34,585 nucleotides of DNA from Candidatus Microgenomates bacterium (GCA_023245215.1 JAHFKS010000010.1:1-34585); one strand, 5' to 3'; counted from the stretch's first letter, positions 9,443-17,134 are shown. Numbers and translations are program-made. Notes: a model not told the origin generated them from the sequence alone.

Positions 9443-10480
9443 TTAAAACTGTTCAAGAAAACGAATATCACCGCCATAATAATTCCTGATGTCGTCCAAA
9501 CCGTATTTCATCATGATTACTCTTTCGATGCCGAAGCCAAAAGCCCAGCCGGTAAATTCGTTTGGATTTATTCCGCCCTCCTTTAGGACATTCGGGTGGA
9601 CCATTCCGGTGCCGCCGAGTTCAAGCCAGCCGGATTTGCAAACTTTGCACTTTTTTCCGTTTACTTTGGCGCTTCCTTTGCAGACGGTACAGGTGACGTC
9701 GACTTCAAAAGATGGTTCGGTGAACTGAAAGTGATGAGGGCGGAGGCGCGTCTTGGTCCCTCGGCCAAAGTATTTTTCGGCAAAATAATCAAGCGTGCCT
9801 TTGAGATTAGTAATGTTGATATCTTTATCAACACAAAGGCCTTCAAACTGGTAGAACATCGGCGTATGGGTGGCGTCCCAATTCGGCCGGTAGCATTTTG
9901 ATATGTTTATCATCCTTATCGGCGGGTTTTTGACGCGCCTCATTTCGCGGTTCTGGCCGTTTGAAGTATGTGGCGTTAAAACCATCTTCCCGAATTTTGG
10001 ATGAGGAGGCGTATCGATGTAGGAGGTTTCAAAATCGTCTCTGGCCGGGTGGCCTTTCGGCATATTCAAAGATTCGAAAGCGGAATATTCCCAGTCGACT
10101 TCTGGGTAAGAAACTCGGATGAAAGAAATCTTTTCAAAGATTTTTGTAATTTCTTCAATGGCATAAGAAATAATGTGCGAGCTTCCCTTAGGATACTGTT
10201 TTCCAGGCATTGTTTTGTCAAAAAATTTGTCCGATTTCTTTGAAGACAGTTCCTTAGTCTTAGCGTTGATTTTTTCCTCAATTTCTTTCTTGAGTAAATT
10301 TACTTGGGTTCCATATTGTTTTTTTTCTTCATTGGGAATTTCCTTTATTTTTTTCAATAAATCATTGATGAGTCCATTCCGCCCCAGATATTTAATATGA
10401 AGAGCAGTCAATTGTTCTGAATTGGAAATTTGCGAGAGATTTTTATTGAATTCTTGCTTTAAATTATCAAGATTAGACAT
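9443..10480 (-). CDS. pheS: Phenylalanyl-tRNA synthetase alpha subunit
   Basis: 345-residue class II synthetase subunit that charges tRNA-Phe together with PheT. The N-terminal coiled coil (1-85) binds tRNA. The catalytic core has the motif 2 region (REMRRVKNPPIRM), the conserved GMVHPNVL stretch (292-299) and motif 3 GFGIERVIMMKYG near the end. An insertion between FTEPSFEVDV and the GMVHP stretch carries two CxxC pairs (Cys264, 267, 278, 281), a likely zinc knuckle of a kind known in a subset of bacterial PheS proteins. The ATG lies seven bases after an extended -10 (TGCTATAAT, 10488-10496), so pheS-pheT can be transcribed separately from the ribosomal protein genes upstream. Confidence 0.96.
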   Translation of the reverse strand: MSNLDNLKQEFNKNLSQISNSEQLTALHIKYLGRNGLINDLLKKIKEIPNEEKKQYGTQVNLLKKEIEEKINAKTKELSSKKSDKFFDKTMPGKQYPKGSSHIISYAIEEITKIFEKISFIRVSYPEVDWEYSAFESLNMPKGHPARDDFETSYIDTPPHPKFGKMVLTPHTSNGQNREMRRVKNPPIRMINISKCYRPNWDATHTPMFYQFEGLCVDKDINITNLKGTLDYFAEKYFGRGTKTRLRPHHFQFTEPSFEVDVTCTVCKGSAKVNGKKCKVCKSGWLELGGTGMVHPNVLKEGGINPNEFTGWAFGFGIERVIMMKYGLDDIRNYYGGDIRFLEQF

Positions 10481-10487
10481 GAAGAAA

Positions 10488-10496
10488 ATTATAGCA
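10488..10496 (-). promoter_or_regulatory. Extended -10 promoter for pheS-pheT
   Basis: Reading on the minus strand, TGCTATAAT sits in the 21-base gap between rplT and pheS, seven bases before the pheS ATG. The TG one base upstream of the hexamer is the classical extended -10 feature, which can replace a -35 box. The predicted transcript starts at or next to the A of the start codon. Confidence 0.6.
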
Positions 10497-10501
10497 GAAG
10501 T

Positions 10502-10846
10502 TTATTTTACTTTCTCGACGACTTTTTCAAAGACTTTCGGGTAATCCAAGGCCAATTTGGAAAGAATTTTTCGGTCAATGCCGACTTTTTTGGCATTTAA
10601 TTTTTGGATAAACTGGCTGTAAGTCAGTCCGAGCGTCCGGACAGCGGCGTTGACGCGGATAATCCAAAGCTTCCTAAACTCTCTTTTTTTGCTTTTTCGG
10701 CCTTTAAAGGCATACTCTCCGGCATGAAGGACAGCCTCTTTAGCTTTTTGAAACTGCTTATGCCTCGTCATCCAATAACCCTTGGCAAGCTTCAGTACTT
10801 TTTTATGTCTTCTTTTGCTCTGGAGCCCTGATTTTACCCTAACCAT
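10502..10846 (-). CDS. rplT: 50S ribosomal protein L20
   Basis: 114-residue basic protein that binds 23S rRNA early in 50S assembly. The length and the sequence (MVRVKSGLQSKRRHKKVLKLAKGY, AVRTLGLTYSQFIQKL) match L20 throughout. The gene starts one base after the rpmI stop, in the conserved infC-rpmI-rplT order. In many bacteria L20 represses this operon by binding its leader; there is no long leader here that would allow the usual mechanism. Confidence 0.98.
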   Translation of the reverse strand: MVRVKSGLQSKRRHKKVLKLAKGYWMTRHKQFQKAKEAVLHAGEYAFKGRKSKKREFRKLWIIRVNAAVRTLGLTYSQFIQKLNAKKVGIDRKILSKLALDYPKVFEKVVEKVK

Positions 10847-10847
10847 A

Positions 10848-11051
10848 TTATTTTCTGCCCAACATTTTTAAAAGTTTTCTCTTGTATTTTCCCTCGACTT
10901 TATTCATTTTCTTCATGCGCCTCAACCACTTTTTGTTTTTCTTGGCTTTTAGATGCCTGAATCCTTTAGAGCGGTGGAGCACCTTTCCACGCGCGGAGAC
11001 TTTAAATCTTTTCACAGCCGATTTCCTGGTTTTTTGCTTGTTTTTAGCCAT
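10848..11051 (-). CDS. rpmI: 50S ribosomal protein L35
   Basis: 67-residue, strongly basic ribosomal protein with the family pattern KTRKSAVKRFKVSARGKVLHRSKGFRH. It lies between infC (24-base gap) and rplT (one-base gap). The gap upstream contains TATAAT at 11064-11069 on this strand, 12 bases before the ATG, so a separate start for rpmI-rplT with a leader of about five bases is possible besides read-through from thrS-infC. Confidence 0.97.
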   Translation of the reverse strand: MAKNKQKTRKSAVKRFKVSARGKVLHRSKGFRHLKAKKNKKWLRRMKKMNKVEGKYKRKLLKMLGRK

Positions 11052-11063
11052 ATTGAAGTTTTT

Positions 11064-11069
11064 ATTATA
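11064..11069 (-). promoter_or_regulatory. Possible -10 box for rpmI-rplT
   Basis: TATAAT on the minus strand in the infC-rpmI gap, 12 bases before the rpmI ATG. No clear -35 box. The spacing is longer than the six or seven bases common in this window. Confidence 0.35.
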
Positions 11070-11075
11070 ACTTTC

Positions 11076-11612
11076 TTACTTCTTTTTTGCAACCACACTT
11101 CGAATCACCCTACCTTCAAACCGGGGCGGTTTGGAGACGTTGACTTCGCCGAGAGAGGCAATATACTTGTTTACCAAATCGTAAGCCATCTGTTTTTTTC
11201 CCATTTCCCTTCCCCTCAAGGTCAAATTTATTCTTACCTGGTGTCCTTCGCTCAAGAATTCTTTTCCTTTATTTTCCAGGCGGGCAAGGTCTCCGGCGGC
11301 GATAAATAAACCCAAACTGACATCTTTCGTAGTGCTTTTTTTGATGCCTTTTTTAGCTTCTTTGGCTTTTTTCTCTTCCTGGTACAAAAACTTTTTAAAA
11401 TCAATTATTTTTGCTACAGGCGGTACGGCTTTTGGGGCAATTAAAACCAAATCGAGTTCTAGTTCCTGGGCCTTTCTCAAAGCTTCTTCTTTTGTGATGA
11501 CTCCTACCTGTTCTCCTTTTTCATCAATCACCCTCAAGGTAGGCGCCTCAATCCTGTAGTTGATAAAATAGTATTTTCGCGGTTGATATCTTGGTCTATG
11601 AAAAGTTCTCAA
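11076..11612 (-). CDS. infC: Translation initiation factor IF-3
   Basis: 178 residues with both IF3 domains: the N-domain (YRIEAPTLRVIDEKGEQVGV to KIIDFKKFLYQEEKK), a Lys-rich linker (about 85-95), and the C-domain that binds the 30S platform (VSLGLFIAAGDLARLENKGK, EGHQVRINLTLRGREMGKK). There is no ATG or GTG in the N-terminal region; the best start is the TTG at 11612, which overlaps the last 17 bases of thrS. Non-AUG starts are known for infC (AUU in E. coli), where IF3 represses its own synthesis by rejecting weak start codons. An ATC or ATT farther in is the alternative start. Confidence 0.94.
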   Translation of the reverse strand: MRTFHRPRYQPRKYYFINYRIEAPTLRVIDEKGEQVGVITKEEALRKAQELELDLVLIAPKAVPPVAKIIDFKKFLYQEEKKAKEAKKGIKKSTTKDVSLGLFIAAGDLARLENKGKEFLSEGHQVRINLTLRGREMGKKQMAYDLVNKYIASLGEVNVSKPPRFEGRVIRSVVAKKK

Positions 11613-13338
11613 TTTGAGCTTTTAGTTTTGATACAAACTCGGAAATTGTAACTGTTCCTAAGTCTTTGCCTTCGCGTGTCCGCAAAGCAATTTTTTCCGA
11701 TTTGACTTCCTTTTCCCCTATTATAACCATGTAGGGAATCTTTTGCAACGTCGTTTCCCTTATTTTCGCTCCCAAGGTTTTGTTATCGTTGTTCAGTTGG
11801 ACGCGAACATTAACATCCTCCAACTGTTCTTTAACTTTTAAGGAATAATCCTGAAATTTGTCTGAAACCGGCAAAATCGATATTTGAACAGGCGTCAGCC
11901 AGAGCGGGAACGCACCGGCAAAATGTTCAATAAGGATTGCCAAAGTTCTCTCAATTGAGCCCGTTAACCCCCGATGAAGAATTACAGGGTGTTTTTCTTT
12001 TCCGTCTTCGTCGATATATGTCAAATTCAATCTTTTACCCATAAAAAGATCAAGCTGCAAGGTACTCATCTGCCATTCGCGGCCTAGTGAATCCCTAACA
12101 ATAAAATCAATCTTTGGTCCGTAAAAAGAAGCTTCGCCTTTAGCAATTTTGTACTCGAGGTGATTGTCTTTGACTATTTTTTCAAGTTTTTCACCGGCCT
12201 TTTTCCAGGTATCATTGTCGGCAATATATTTAACAGCGTTTGATGGATCAGCTAAAGATAGACGGACATAAAAGTCTTTAAGGTGAAAAGCAACAAACAT
12301 TTTTTTAACCAGTTCGATGCATAGTTTAAATTCTTTTTCGATTTGGTCTTCCGACATTAAAATATGACTATCATCTATTGTCAGAGCGCGCACTCTCAGA
12401 AGTCCAGCCAGTTCTCCGGTTTTTTCAAAACGGTAGCACGTTCCTGGTTCAGTCAACCTTATAGGTAAATCCTTATAACTCCTTGGTTTTGAAGTGTAAA
12501 TCATATAATGGTGAGGGCAGTTCATTGGTTTTAATACATATTCTTCACCGTCAATGCCGAAGGGAGCGTACATGACATCTTTATAATGTTGCCAGTGGCC
12601 GGTTTTTTTATACATTTCGCTTCGGGCGATATGTGGAGTGGAAACGTGCTGAAATCCGGCACGTCTTTCTAATTCATATTCAAAATCCAAGATTTGCTTC
12701 TTTATTAAAGTTCCTTTAGGTGTTAAAAGCGGTAATCCTTTTCCGATGTTTTCAGAAATGACAAATAAATCTAATTCTTTACCCAATTTTCTATGATCTC
12801 TTTTTTTCGCTTCCTCAAGCATTTTAAGGTGGTTTTCGAGTTCTTCCTTGCTTGGGAAGACAGTTCCATAGATCCGGGTTAGCATTTTATTCTTTTCGCT
12901 CCCTCGCCAATAAGCTCCGGCAACCGATAAAAGCTTAAAATGTTGGAGTTCTTTTGAAGGATTGTCAACATGGCCCATCTTGCACAGATCTAGAAAATCG
13001 CCCGGATCATTTGTTTGGAGTTTTTTCCCCTGCTTTGCAAATTCCGTTGCCATTTCTACTTTGTATTTATTATCTTTGAATAATTTTTCTGCTTCGGAGA
13101 GGGTCACTTCATTGAATGTAAATTTTTGCCAAGTTGGTAGTATTTCTCTCATCTTTGCTTCGATTTTAGGAAAATCGCCTTCAGAGATATTCCATTTACC
13201 CATATCAAAGTCCTGATAGAACCCGTTTTCGATAGCTGGTCCTATCGCGTTTAAAGCCCCGGGATACAATTGTTTTACCGCATGTGCCAGCAAGTGTGCG
13301 CAAGAATGTCTTAAACTGTCTAAATTTTTAGATTCCAT
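11596..13338 (-). CDS. thrS: Threonyl-tRNA synthetase lacking the TGS domain
   Basis: 580-residue class II synthetase. It begins directly with the N2 editing domain, so the N-terminal TGS domain (about 60 residues) of most bacterial ThrRS is missing. Editing-site residues are present: His11 and His15 (HSCAH) and Cys119/His123 (LCKMGH). The catalytic zinc ligands are Cys274 (MNCPHH), His325 (DDSHI) and His455 (ILHRG). The anticodon-binding domain occupies the last 100 residues. The ATG at 13338 is six bases after TATAAT (13345-13350), a leaderless promoter that would drive thrS-infC-rpmI-rplT. infC overlaps its 3' end by 17 bases. Confidence 0.95.
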   Translation of the reverse strand: MESKNLDSLRHSCAHLLAHAVKQLYPGALNAIGPAIENGFYQDFDMGKWNISEGDFPKIEAKMREILPTWQKFTFNEVTLSEAEKLFKDNKYKVEMATEFAKQGKKLQTNDPGDFLDLCKMGHVDNPSKELQHFKLLSVAGAYWRGSEKNKMLTRIYGTVFPSKEELENHLKMLEEAKKRDHRKLGKELDLFVISENIGKGLPLLTPKGTLIKKQILDFEYELERRAGFQHVSTPHIARSEMYKKTGHWQHYKDVMYAPFGIDGEEYVLKPMNCPHHYMIYTSKPRSYKDLPIRLTEPGTCYRFEKTGELAGLLRVRALTIDDSHILMSEDQIEKEFKLCIELVKKMFVAFHLKDFYVRLSLADPSNAVKYIADNDTWKKAGEKLEKIVKDNHLEYKIAKGEASFYGPKIDFIVRDSLGREWQMSTLQLDLFMGKRLNLTYIDEDGKEKHPVILHRGLTGSIERTLAILIEHFAGAFPLWLTPVQISILPVSDKFQDYSLKVKEQLEDVNVRVQLNNDNKTLGAKIRETTLQKIPYMVIIGEKEVKSEKIALRTREGKDLGTVTISEFVSKLKAQIENFS

Positions 13339-13344
13339 GTTTTT

Positions 13345-13350
13345 ATTATA
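13345..13350 (-). promoter_or_regulatory. Leaderless -10 box of thrS operon
   Basis: TATAAT on the minus strand, six bases before the thrS ATG. The position where a -35 box would fall overlaps the T run and hairpin of the upstream gene's terminator; no clear -35 sequence is seen. Confidence 0.6.
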
Positions 13351-13372
13351 AACTATTAATAGATTGTAGCAT

Positions 13373-13395
13373 AAAAAAACCCTCCTCTCGGAGGG
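13373..13395 (-). terminator. Intrinsic terminator
   Basis: On the minus strand, CCCTCC-GAGA-GGAGGG forms a perfect 6-bp GC-rich stem with a four-base loop (13380-13395), followed by seven Ts (13373-13379). It ends the transcript of the 13414-14106 gene, just before the thrS promoter. Confidence 0.9.
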
Positions 13396-13413
13396 AAGGT
13401 TATTGTCAAGAAC

Positions 13414-14106
13414 TTATTTTCTTTTTTGTAATCTAAATGGAATTCCAGGATTAATAAAACCGGCCTCATCCGTCAAGAAACGTTTAAAATCATTTGGAGA
13501 TTCTGCCCCGACTGACTTAAAGCGAAACCTTCTGGCGTTTTTAGTCAAATCTACCATTGCCTGTGTAATAAAACCTGCGCTTTCAATATTAAATCCGCCC
13601 AGATCGCTCGTTGACTTAATTCCTAATGAGGTATCACCAGCTTTTGAATCAGGTATGCCGATATCACAACCTGCCAGATAATAGTTCCCGTCAATCTCAG
13701 ATTGTTTATAAGACGCAGCAATTATTCTGTTGCTTAAAGTCCCTGCCAGATTAATTCTTGAAACCCCGTCTTTGCCGGATTCAACCGCCATGGTAGCAAA
13801 ACCTTGGTGGACGGAACTTAATGGTTCATAATCGTTAAACATAAAAGCAAAGAAACCGCCCCGGTTGGATTCGGTAGCTATTTGTATAGGAAAGCCTGGA
13901 GTAGAAAAACCAAAGAGGCTGACTAAAGTTTCCAGTTCTCTTACATCTATCGGAAGTTCGCTTTTAAAGAATTTAAGTCTTTCCGAAGGTCCTCTCTTCA
14001 AAAGATTAACATTTTTTGTTTCATCAGTCTCGAGGCCTTTAAGTTTATTTTCAACTTGGGGAAGGAAAAAATCAAAATAAATTGGAATACTTTTTTCAGA
14101 AGCCAT
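13414..14106 (-). CDS. Uncharacterised soluble protein, 230 residues
   Basis: I do not recognise this protein. It has no signal peptide or membrane segment. The sequence is of mixed alpha/beta character, with a Gly-rich core (ATESNRGGFFAFMF, SRINLAGTLSNRIIAASYKQ) and a basic C-terminus (FRLQKRK). It stands alone, with its own -10 box (TATAAT, 14112-14117, five bases before the ATG) and its own strong terminator at 13373-13395. That makes it a genuine single-gene transcript rather than a chance frame. The tRNA-Val gene lies 39 bases upstream on the same strand. Confidence 0.75.
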   Translation of the reverse strand: MASEKSIPIYFDFFLPQVENKLKGLETDETKNVNLLKRGPSERLKFFKSELPIDVRELETLVSLFGFSTPGFPIQIATESNRGGFFAFMFNDYEPLSSVHQGFATMAVESGKDGVSRINLAGTLSNRIIAASYKQSEIDGNYYLAGCDIGIPDSKAGDTSLGIKSTSDLGGFNIESAGFITQAMVDLTKNARRFRFKSVGAESPNDFKRFLTDEAGFINPGIPFRLQKRK

Positions 14107-14145
14107 GGGATATTATATTTCAGCTTGTTGTGAAAGTCAATTCTG

Positions 14146-14219
14146 TGGTCGCGACAGGACTTGAACCTGTGACCTTTTCAATGTCAATGAAACGCTCTAG
14201 CCAACTGAGCTACGCGACC
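14146..14219 (-). tRNA. trnV: tRNA-Val (anticodon GAC)
   Basis: 74 bases. Acceptor arms GGTCGCG and CGCGACC pair perfectly with discriminator A. The anticodon stem TTTCA/TGAAA encloses TTGACAT, giving anticodon GAC (codon GTC/GTT). The T arm is ACAGG-TTCAAGT-CCTGT. CCA is not encoded. The 5' end is only four bases after the mtaB stop codon, so the tRNA is probably cut from the mtaB transcript. Confidence 0.96.
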
Positions 14220-14223
14220 AATT

Positions 14224-15528
14224 TCAGTCAATTTTACCAAAAAGCCTGCCCTTTTTAAAATCCATTATTTTAACTCGTCGTATATTTCCAGGAGCTGTCA
14301 GGTTGCCAGGTTGATCAGAGACAAAAATCGGCAGCTGGTTATCCAACAATCCTTCTCGGTAACTGTTGAAAGTCTTTTCTAAGAATAAGACTGACGAGCT
14401 TCTTCCGACGTTTTTTCGCAAAAAATTTGACAGCTTTTTTTGACCGAGCTTGATCAAAGCCTCTGCCCTATCTTCTTTTTCCATTGCCGTAGGTTCTTTA
14501 AGCCGGCGCGCCATGTAATCGGCAGACGTCTTTGCCCTTCTGGAAAAGCGGAAAACGTGGAATTTATTAATCGGTGATTCTTTCAGGAAATTGTAGGTAT
14601 CCTGGAAATCAGCCTCTGATTCTTCCAGAAACCCGACGATTATGTCCGTGGCAATCAAGGCGTATTGGTTGATAGCTCCAAGTTCCCTAAGTTTGCTGAC
14701 GAATTCTTCTCTTGTATATCCCCGTTTCATAAGACCAAGTATCTTATTTGAGCCTGATTGGAGCGGTATATGGAAAAAGTCCGCCAATCTTTTTTTTTGG
14801 GCGTATTGTCGGTAAAAGGTAAAAAAATCATCGTTTACGCTCCACGGGTGAACTGATCCGAGGCTGATTTTAGGAATATCAGTCTGGTCTATGGCTGATT
14901 TTAGCAAGTCTATAAAAGACTCCTTGGAGTCGAAGCCGAATGCCTGGGTGTTTATGGCTGTGAGAACAACTTCTTTGACTCTATTCTGTTTTGCCAACTG
15001 TTTAATCTTTTTGACTATTTCGCTGATTTTGCTTGATTTAGGCATGCCCCGGAGATAAGGAACGATGCAAAAGGTGCAAAATCTTTGGCAGCCGTCCTGG
15101 ATTTTTATCATAATCCTGCCAGAACCGATAAACTTATTCGATACAGCCTCATTAACTCCTATAAACTTGCCTACATTTTTATTAATAAGCCTTTTTCTGA
15201 TAATGTCGACAAGGTATTCTTTATTGACATTGTCGATAATGAGGTCAGCGGGAATTTTTTCAGCCTGCCTGTTTTTCTGCCAGTAGGTGGCCGCGCACCC
15301 CGTAACGACGATTTTGCTTTCGGGCAGGCGTTTTTTTGTTTGATACACAAGCTGGCGGGCTTCTCTGTCAGCCTTACTAGTAACAGAGCAGCTGTTTATG
15401 ATAAAAATATCAGGCTTGTTTTTGTCGAATTTGAAACCCCGGGCAGCCATTTTACGGTCAATTTCTTCTTTTTCAGCCTCATTTACCCGGCAGCCGAAGC
15501 TAAAACTGTAGAAGGTAGCTGGTTTCAT
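14224..15528 (-). CDS. mtaB: Threonylcarbamoyladenosine tRNA methylthiotransferase (MtaB type)
   Basis: 434-residue radical SAM enzyme that adds a methylthio group to t6A37 of tRNAs reading ANN codons. The first cluster site uses Cys13 (FGCRVN), Cys47 (NSCSVT) and Cys78 (VTGCAA). The radical SAM cluster is Cys147, Cys151 and Cys154 (CQRFCTFC). A TRAM-like domain ends the protein. The GCRVN motif, rather than GCQMN, favours MtaB over MiaB. The ATG at 15528 has TATAAT (15537-15542) eight bases upstream. The tRNA-Val gene follows by four bases. The modified tRNA-Lys in this window would be a typical substrate. Confidence 0.9.
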   Translation of the reverse strand: MKPATFYSFSFGCRVNEAEKEEIDRKMAARGFKFDKNKPDIFIINSCSVTSKADREARQLVYQTKKRLPESKIVVTGCAATYWQKNRQAEKIPADLIIDNVNKEYLVDIIRKRLINKNVGKFIGVNEAVSNKFIGSGRIMIKIQDGCQRFCTFCIVPYLRGMPKSSKISEIVKKIKQLAKQNRVKEVVLTAINTQAFGFDSKESFIDLLKSAIDQTDIPKISLGSVHPWSVNDDFFTFYRQYAQKKRLADFFHIPLQSGSNKILGLMKRGYTREEFVSKLRELGAINQYALIATDIIVGFLEESEADFQDTYNFLKESPINKFHVFRFSRRAKTSADYMARRLKEPTAMEKEDRAEALIKLGQKKLSNFLRKNVGRSSSVLFLEKTFNSYREGLLDNQLPIFVSDQPGNLTAPGNIRRVKIMDFKKGRLFGKID

Positions 15529-15601
15529 AGATGTCTATTATATCGATAAAAAACGGCAAATTGTAGTTTCTAATTTAATATAGGGTTAAACTTAAGTATT
15601 C

Positions 15602-15630
15602 TTGACATACCTATAGTTATATGCTATAAT
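15602..15630 (+). promoter_or_regulatory. Consensus sigma-70 promoter
   Basis: TTGACA (15602-15607), 17-base spacer, TATAAT (15625-15630), with TG one base before the -10. This is the only promoter in the window that matches both hexamers exactly and also has the extended -10. Predicted transcription start is near 15637, two bases before a long hairpin. Confidence 0.93.
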
Positions 15631-15638
15631 ACTTCCAG

Positions 15639-15686
15639 ATCCTAAGGTTTTTCAGATTTTTCTTGAAAAGCTTTAGGATTTTTTTT
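15639..15686 (+). terminator. Terminator-like leader hairpin (attenuator or small RNA) before the lysozyme-like gene
   Basis: The arms 15639-15655 and 15663-15679 form a 17-bp stem without mismatches (three G-T wobbles) around a seven-base loop. Eight Ts (15679-15686) follow, and the next base is the A of the ATG. The structure fills the whole leader between the predicted transcription start and the gene. As drawn it is an intrinsic terminator, so most transcripts may stop here as an RNA of about 50 bases unless something prevents the fold. Confidence 0.75.
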
Positions 15687-16250
15687 ATGAAAAGAACTAT
15701 CTTGATGCTAATCATTACAGGACTGTTTCTCTTCAAAAGCGGCCTTGTCATGGCGGAAAACCAGGCTGGCAATTCTGCCCAGCTGGCTTTATCTGTAAAA
15801 TTTAATAAAGAAGAACAGGAAGCTCTAGATTTGAAAAGAAAAGAGTTAGCTATAAGAGCCGTTCTCAATCGTTATGATTCTCCTATGGCTGGACAGGAAA
15901 AAAGCTTTATAGAGGCTTGTAAAAAATACAACTTGGACTGTTATCTCCTTCCGTCCATTGCCGGATTGGAATCGACTTTTGGAAGATTCATATTACCAAA
16001 TTCTTATAATCCTTTTGGCTGGGGCCGTGGGTACTTAATGTTTAACGGCTGGCCGGAATCGATTGATGCTGTGGGCCAAGGCTTGAGGAATAACTATATA
16101 AACCGTGGGGCCGAAGGCGTCTATGGAATAGGGCCTATTTATTCTGAAAGCCCTACTTGGGCTGTTAGAGTAGCTTGGTTTATGAACGAATTCGAAAAAG
16201 AAGAAGGAAAAATATCATTGCTTTCTTCTGATTTTCCTGTAAAATTATAA
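15687..16250 (+). CDS. Secreted lysozyme-like (glucosaminidase-type) protein A
   Basis: 187 residues. A signal peptide (MKRTILMLIITGLFLFKSGLVMA) is followed by a linker and a lysozyme-like fold: LNRYDSPM, then YLLPSIAGLESTFGRF with the probable catalytic Glu in the ES pair, NSYNPFGWG, and SIDAVGQGLRNNYINRG. This pattern fits the glucosaminidase/transglycosylase superfamily that cuts peptidoglycan. The ATG at 15687 is chosen over an in-frame TTG at 15663, because the TTG lies inside the leader hairpin and would spoil the signal peptide. A paralogue sits at 17749-18339. The trigger-factor-like gene begins five bases after its stop. Confidence 0.82.
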   Translation: MKRTILMLIITGLFLFKSGLVMAENQAGNSAQLALSVKFNKEEQEALDLKRKELAIRAVLNRYDSPMAGQEKSFIEACKKYNLDCYLLPSIAGLESTFGRFILPNSYNPFGWGRGYLMFNGWPESIDAVGQGLRNNYINRGAEGVYGIGPIYSESPTWAVRVAWFMNEFEKEEGKISLLSSDFPVKL

Positions 16251-16255
16251 ACTAA

Positions 16256-17122
16256 ATGTACAGCTACAAACTTAAAAAACTGCCTAAAAACAGCCTGGAA
16301 ATCAACCTAACTATTCCTGCAGCTGATATAAAGAAAGAAAAAGAAGGTGCTTTCTCAAGACTTCAGCAAGAACTGACAGTTGAAGGCTTTAGAAAAGGAA
16401 AAGTACCATTGCCTATCGCCCAAAAACATCTTTCTCCTGAAGCTGTTCTCCAAGAAATGATCAAGGTTTTGCTGACAAGAATCTATGAAGAAATCATAAA
16501 AAAAGACTCTTTAAGGCCGATAATCAACCCTAAAGTTGAACTTGTCAAAGTGCAGGACGGCCAGGATTGGGAAGTCAAATTGACCTTGGCAGAAAAACCA
16601 GTAGTCGAGCTGAAAGAATACAAAAAAGTCGTCAAAGAAACTATTGTTGAAGGAAAAAAAGCCGATATCTGGGTGCCGGGAAAAGATAAACCGGCTGATA
16701 AGAAACCAGAACAGGACAGGAGCAAACTTATGAATCTGATTCTTGAAGCGGTTTTGAAAGAAGTAAAAGTCGAGGTTTCGGACTTGATAATTAATGAAGA
16801 GCTTGATCTCAGGCTCTCACGTTTAGTAGATGACGTTGAAAAAATAGGTCTGACAACTGATGCTTATTTAAAATCAAAGAACCTGACTATGGATCAATTG
16901 AAGACTACTTACCGCCGGGAAATTGAAGATACTTACAAGCTTGAATTTGTTTTGTCAGAAATTGCCGACAAAGAAAATATCAAAGTCGAAAAAGAAGACC
17001 TGGACAAACTTTTTGTCAACATTAAGGATGAAAAAGAAAGGAAAGCGGCCGCAGAAAATAGCTACTATTATGCCTCGATTTTGAGGAAACAAAAGACGCT
17101 TGACTTCCTTCTCACCCTATAG
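16256..17122 (+). CDS. tig: Trigger factor-like chaperone without PPIase domain
   Basis: 288 residues, against about 430 in typical trigger factor. The N-terminal ribosome-binding domain (1-115) includes the signature GFRKGKVP near residue 45, which docks on ribosomal protein L23. The FKBP-type prolyl isomerase domain that should follow is replaced by a short charged linker (about 130-160), and the helical C-terminal chaperone arms follow. It should bind nascent chains at the exit tunnel but not isomerise prolines. The start is five bases after the lysozyme-like gene, so the two are co-transcribed, linking a secreted product and a chaperone. Confidence 0.85.
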   Translation: MYSYKLKKLPKNSLEINLTIPAADIKKEKEGAFSRLQQELTVEGFRKGKVPLPIAQKHLSPEAVLQEMIKVLLTRIYEEIIKKDSLRPIINPKVELVKVQDGQDWEVKLTLAEKPVVELKEYKKVVKETIVEGKKADIWVPGKDKPADKKPEQDRSKLMNLILEAVLKEVKVEVSDLIINEELDLRLSRLVDDVEKIGLTTDAYLKSKNLTMDQLKTTYRREIEDTYKLEFVLSEIADKENIKVEKEDLDKLFVNIKDEKERKAAAENSYYYASILRKQKTLDFLLTL

Positions 17123-17128
17123 TAAAAT
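17100..17128 (+). promoter_or_regulatory. Leaderless promoter of the 17135 gene
   Basis: TTGACT (17100-17105), exact 17-base spacer, TAAAAT (17123-17128), then six bases to the ATG. It overlaps the 3' end of the trigger-factor-like gene. Confidence 0.75.
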
Positions 17129-17134
17129 CTTTGT

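Noticed and set aside
15663-15686. TTG start for the lysozyme-like protein
   Set aside because: The codons are the 3' arm of the leader hairpin, and the signal peptide is normal only from the ATG at 15687.
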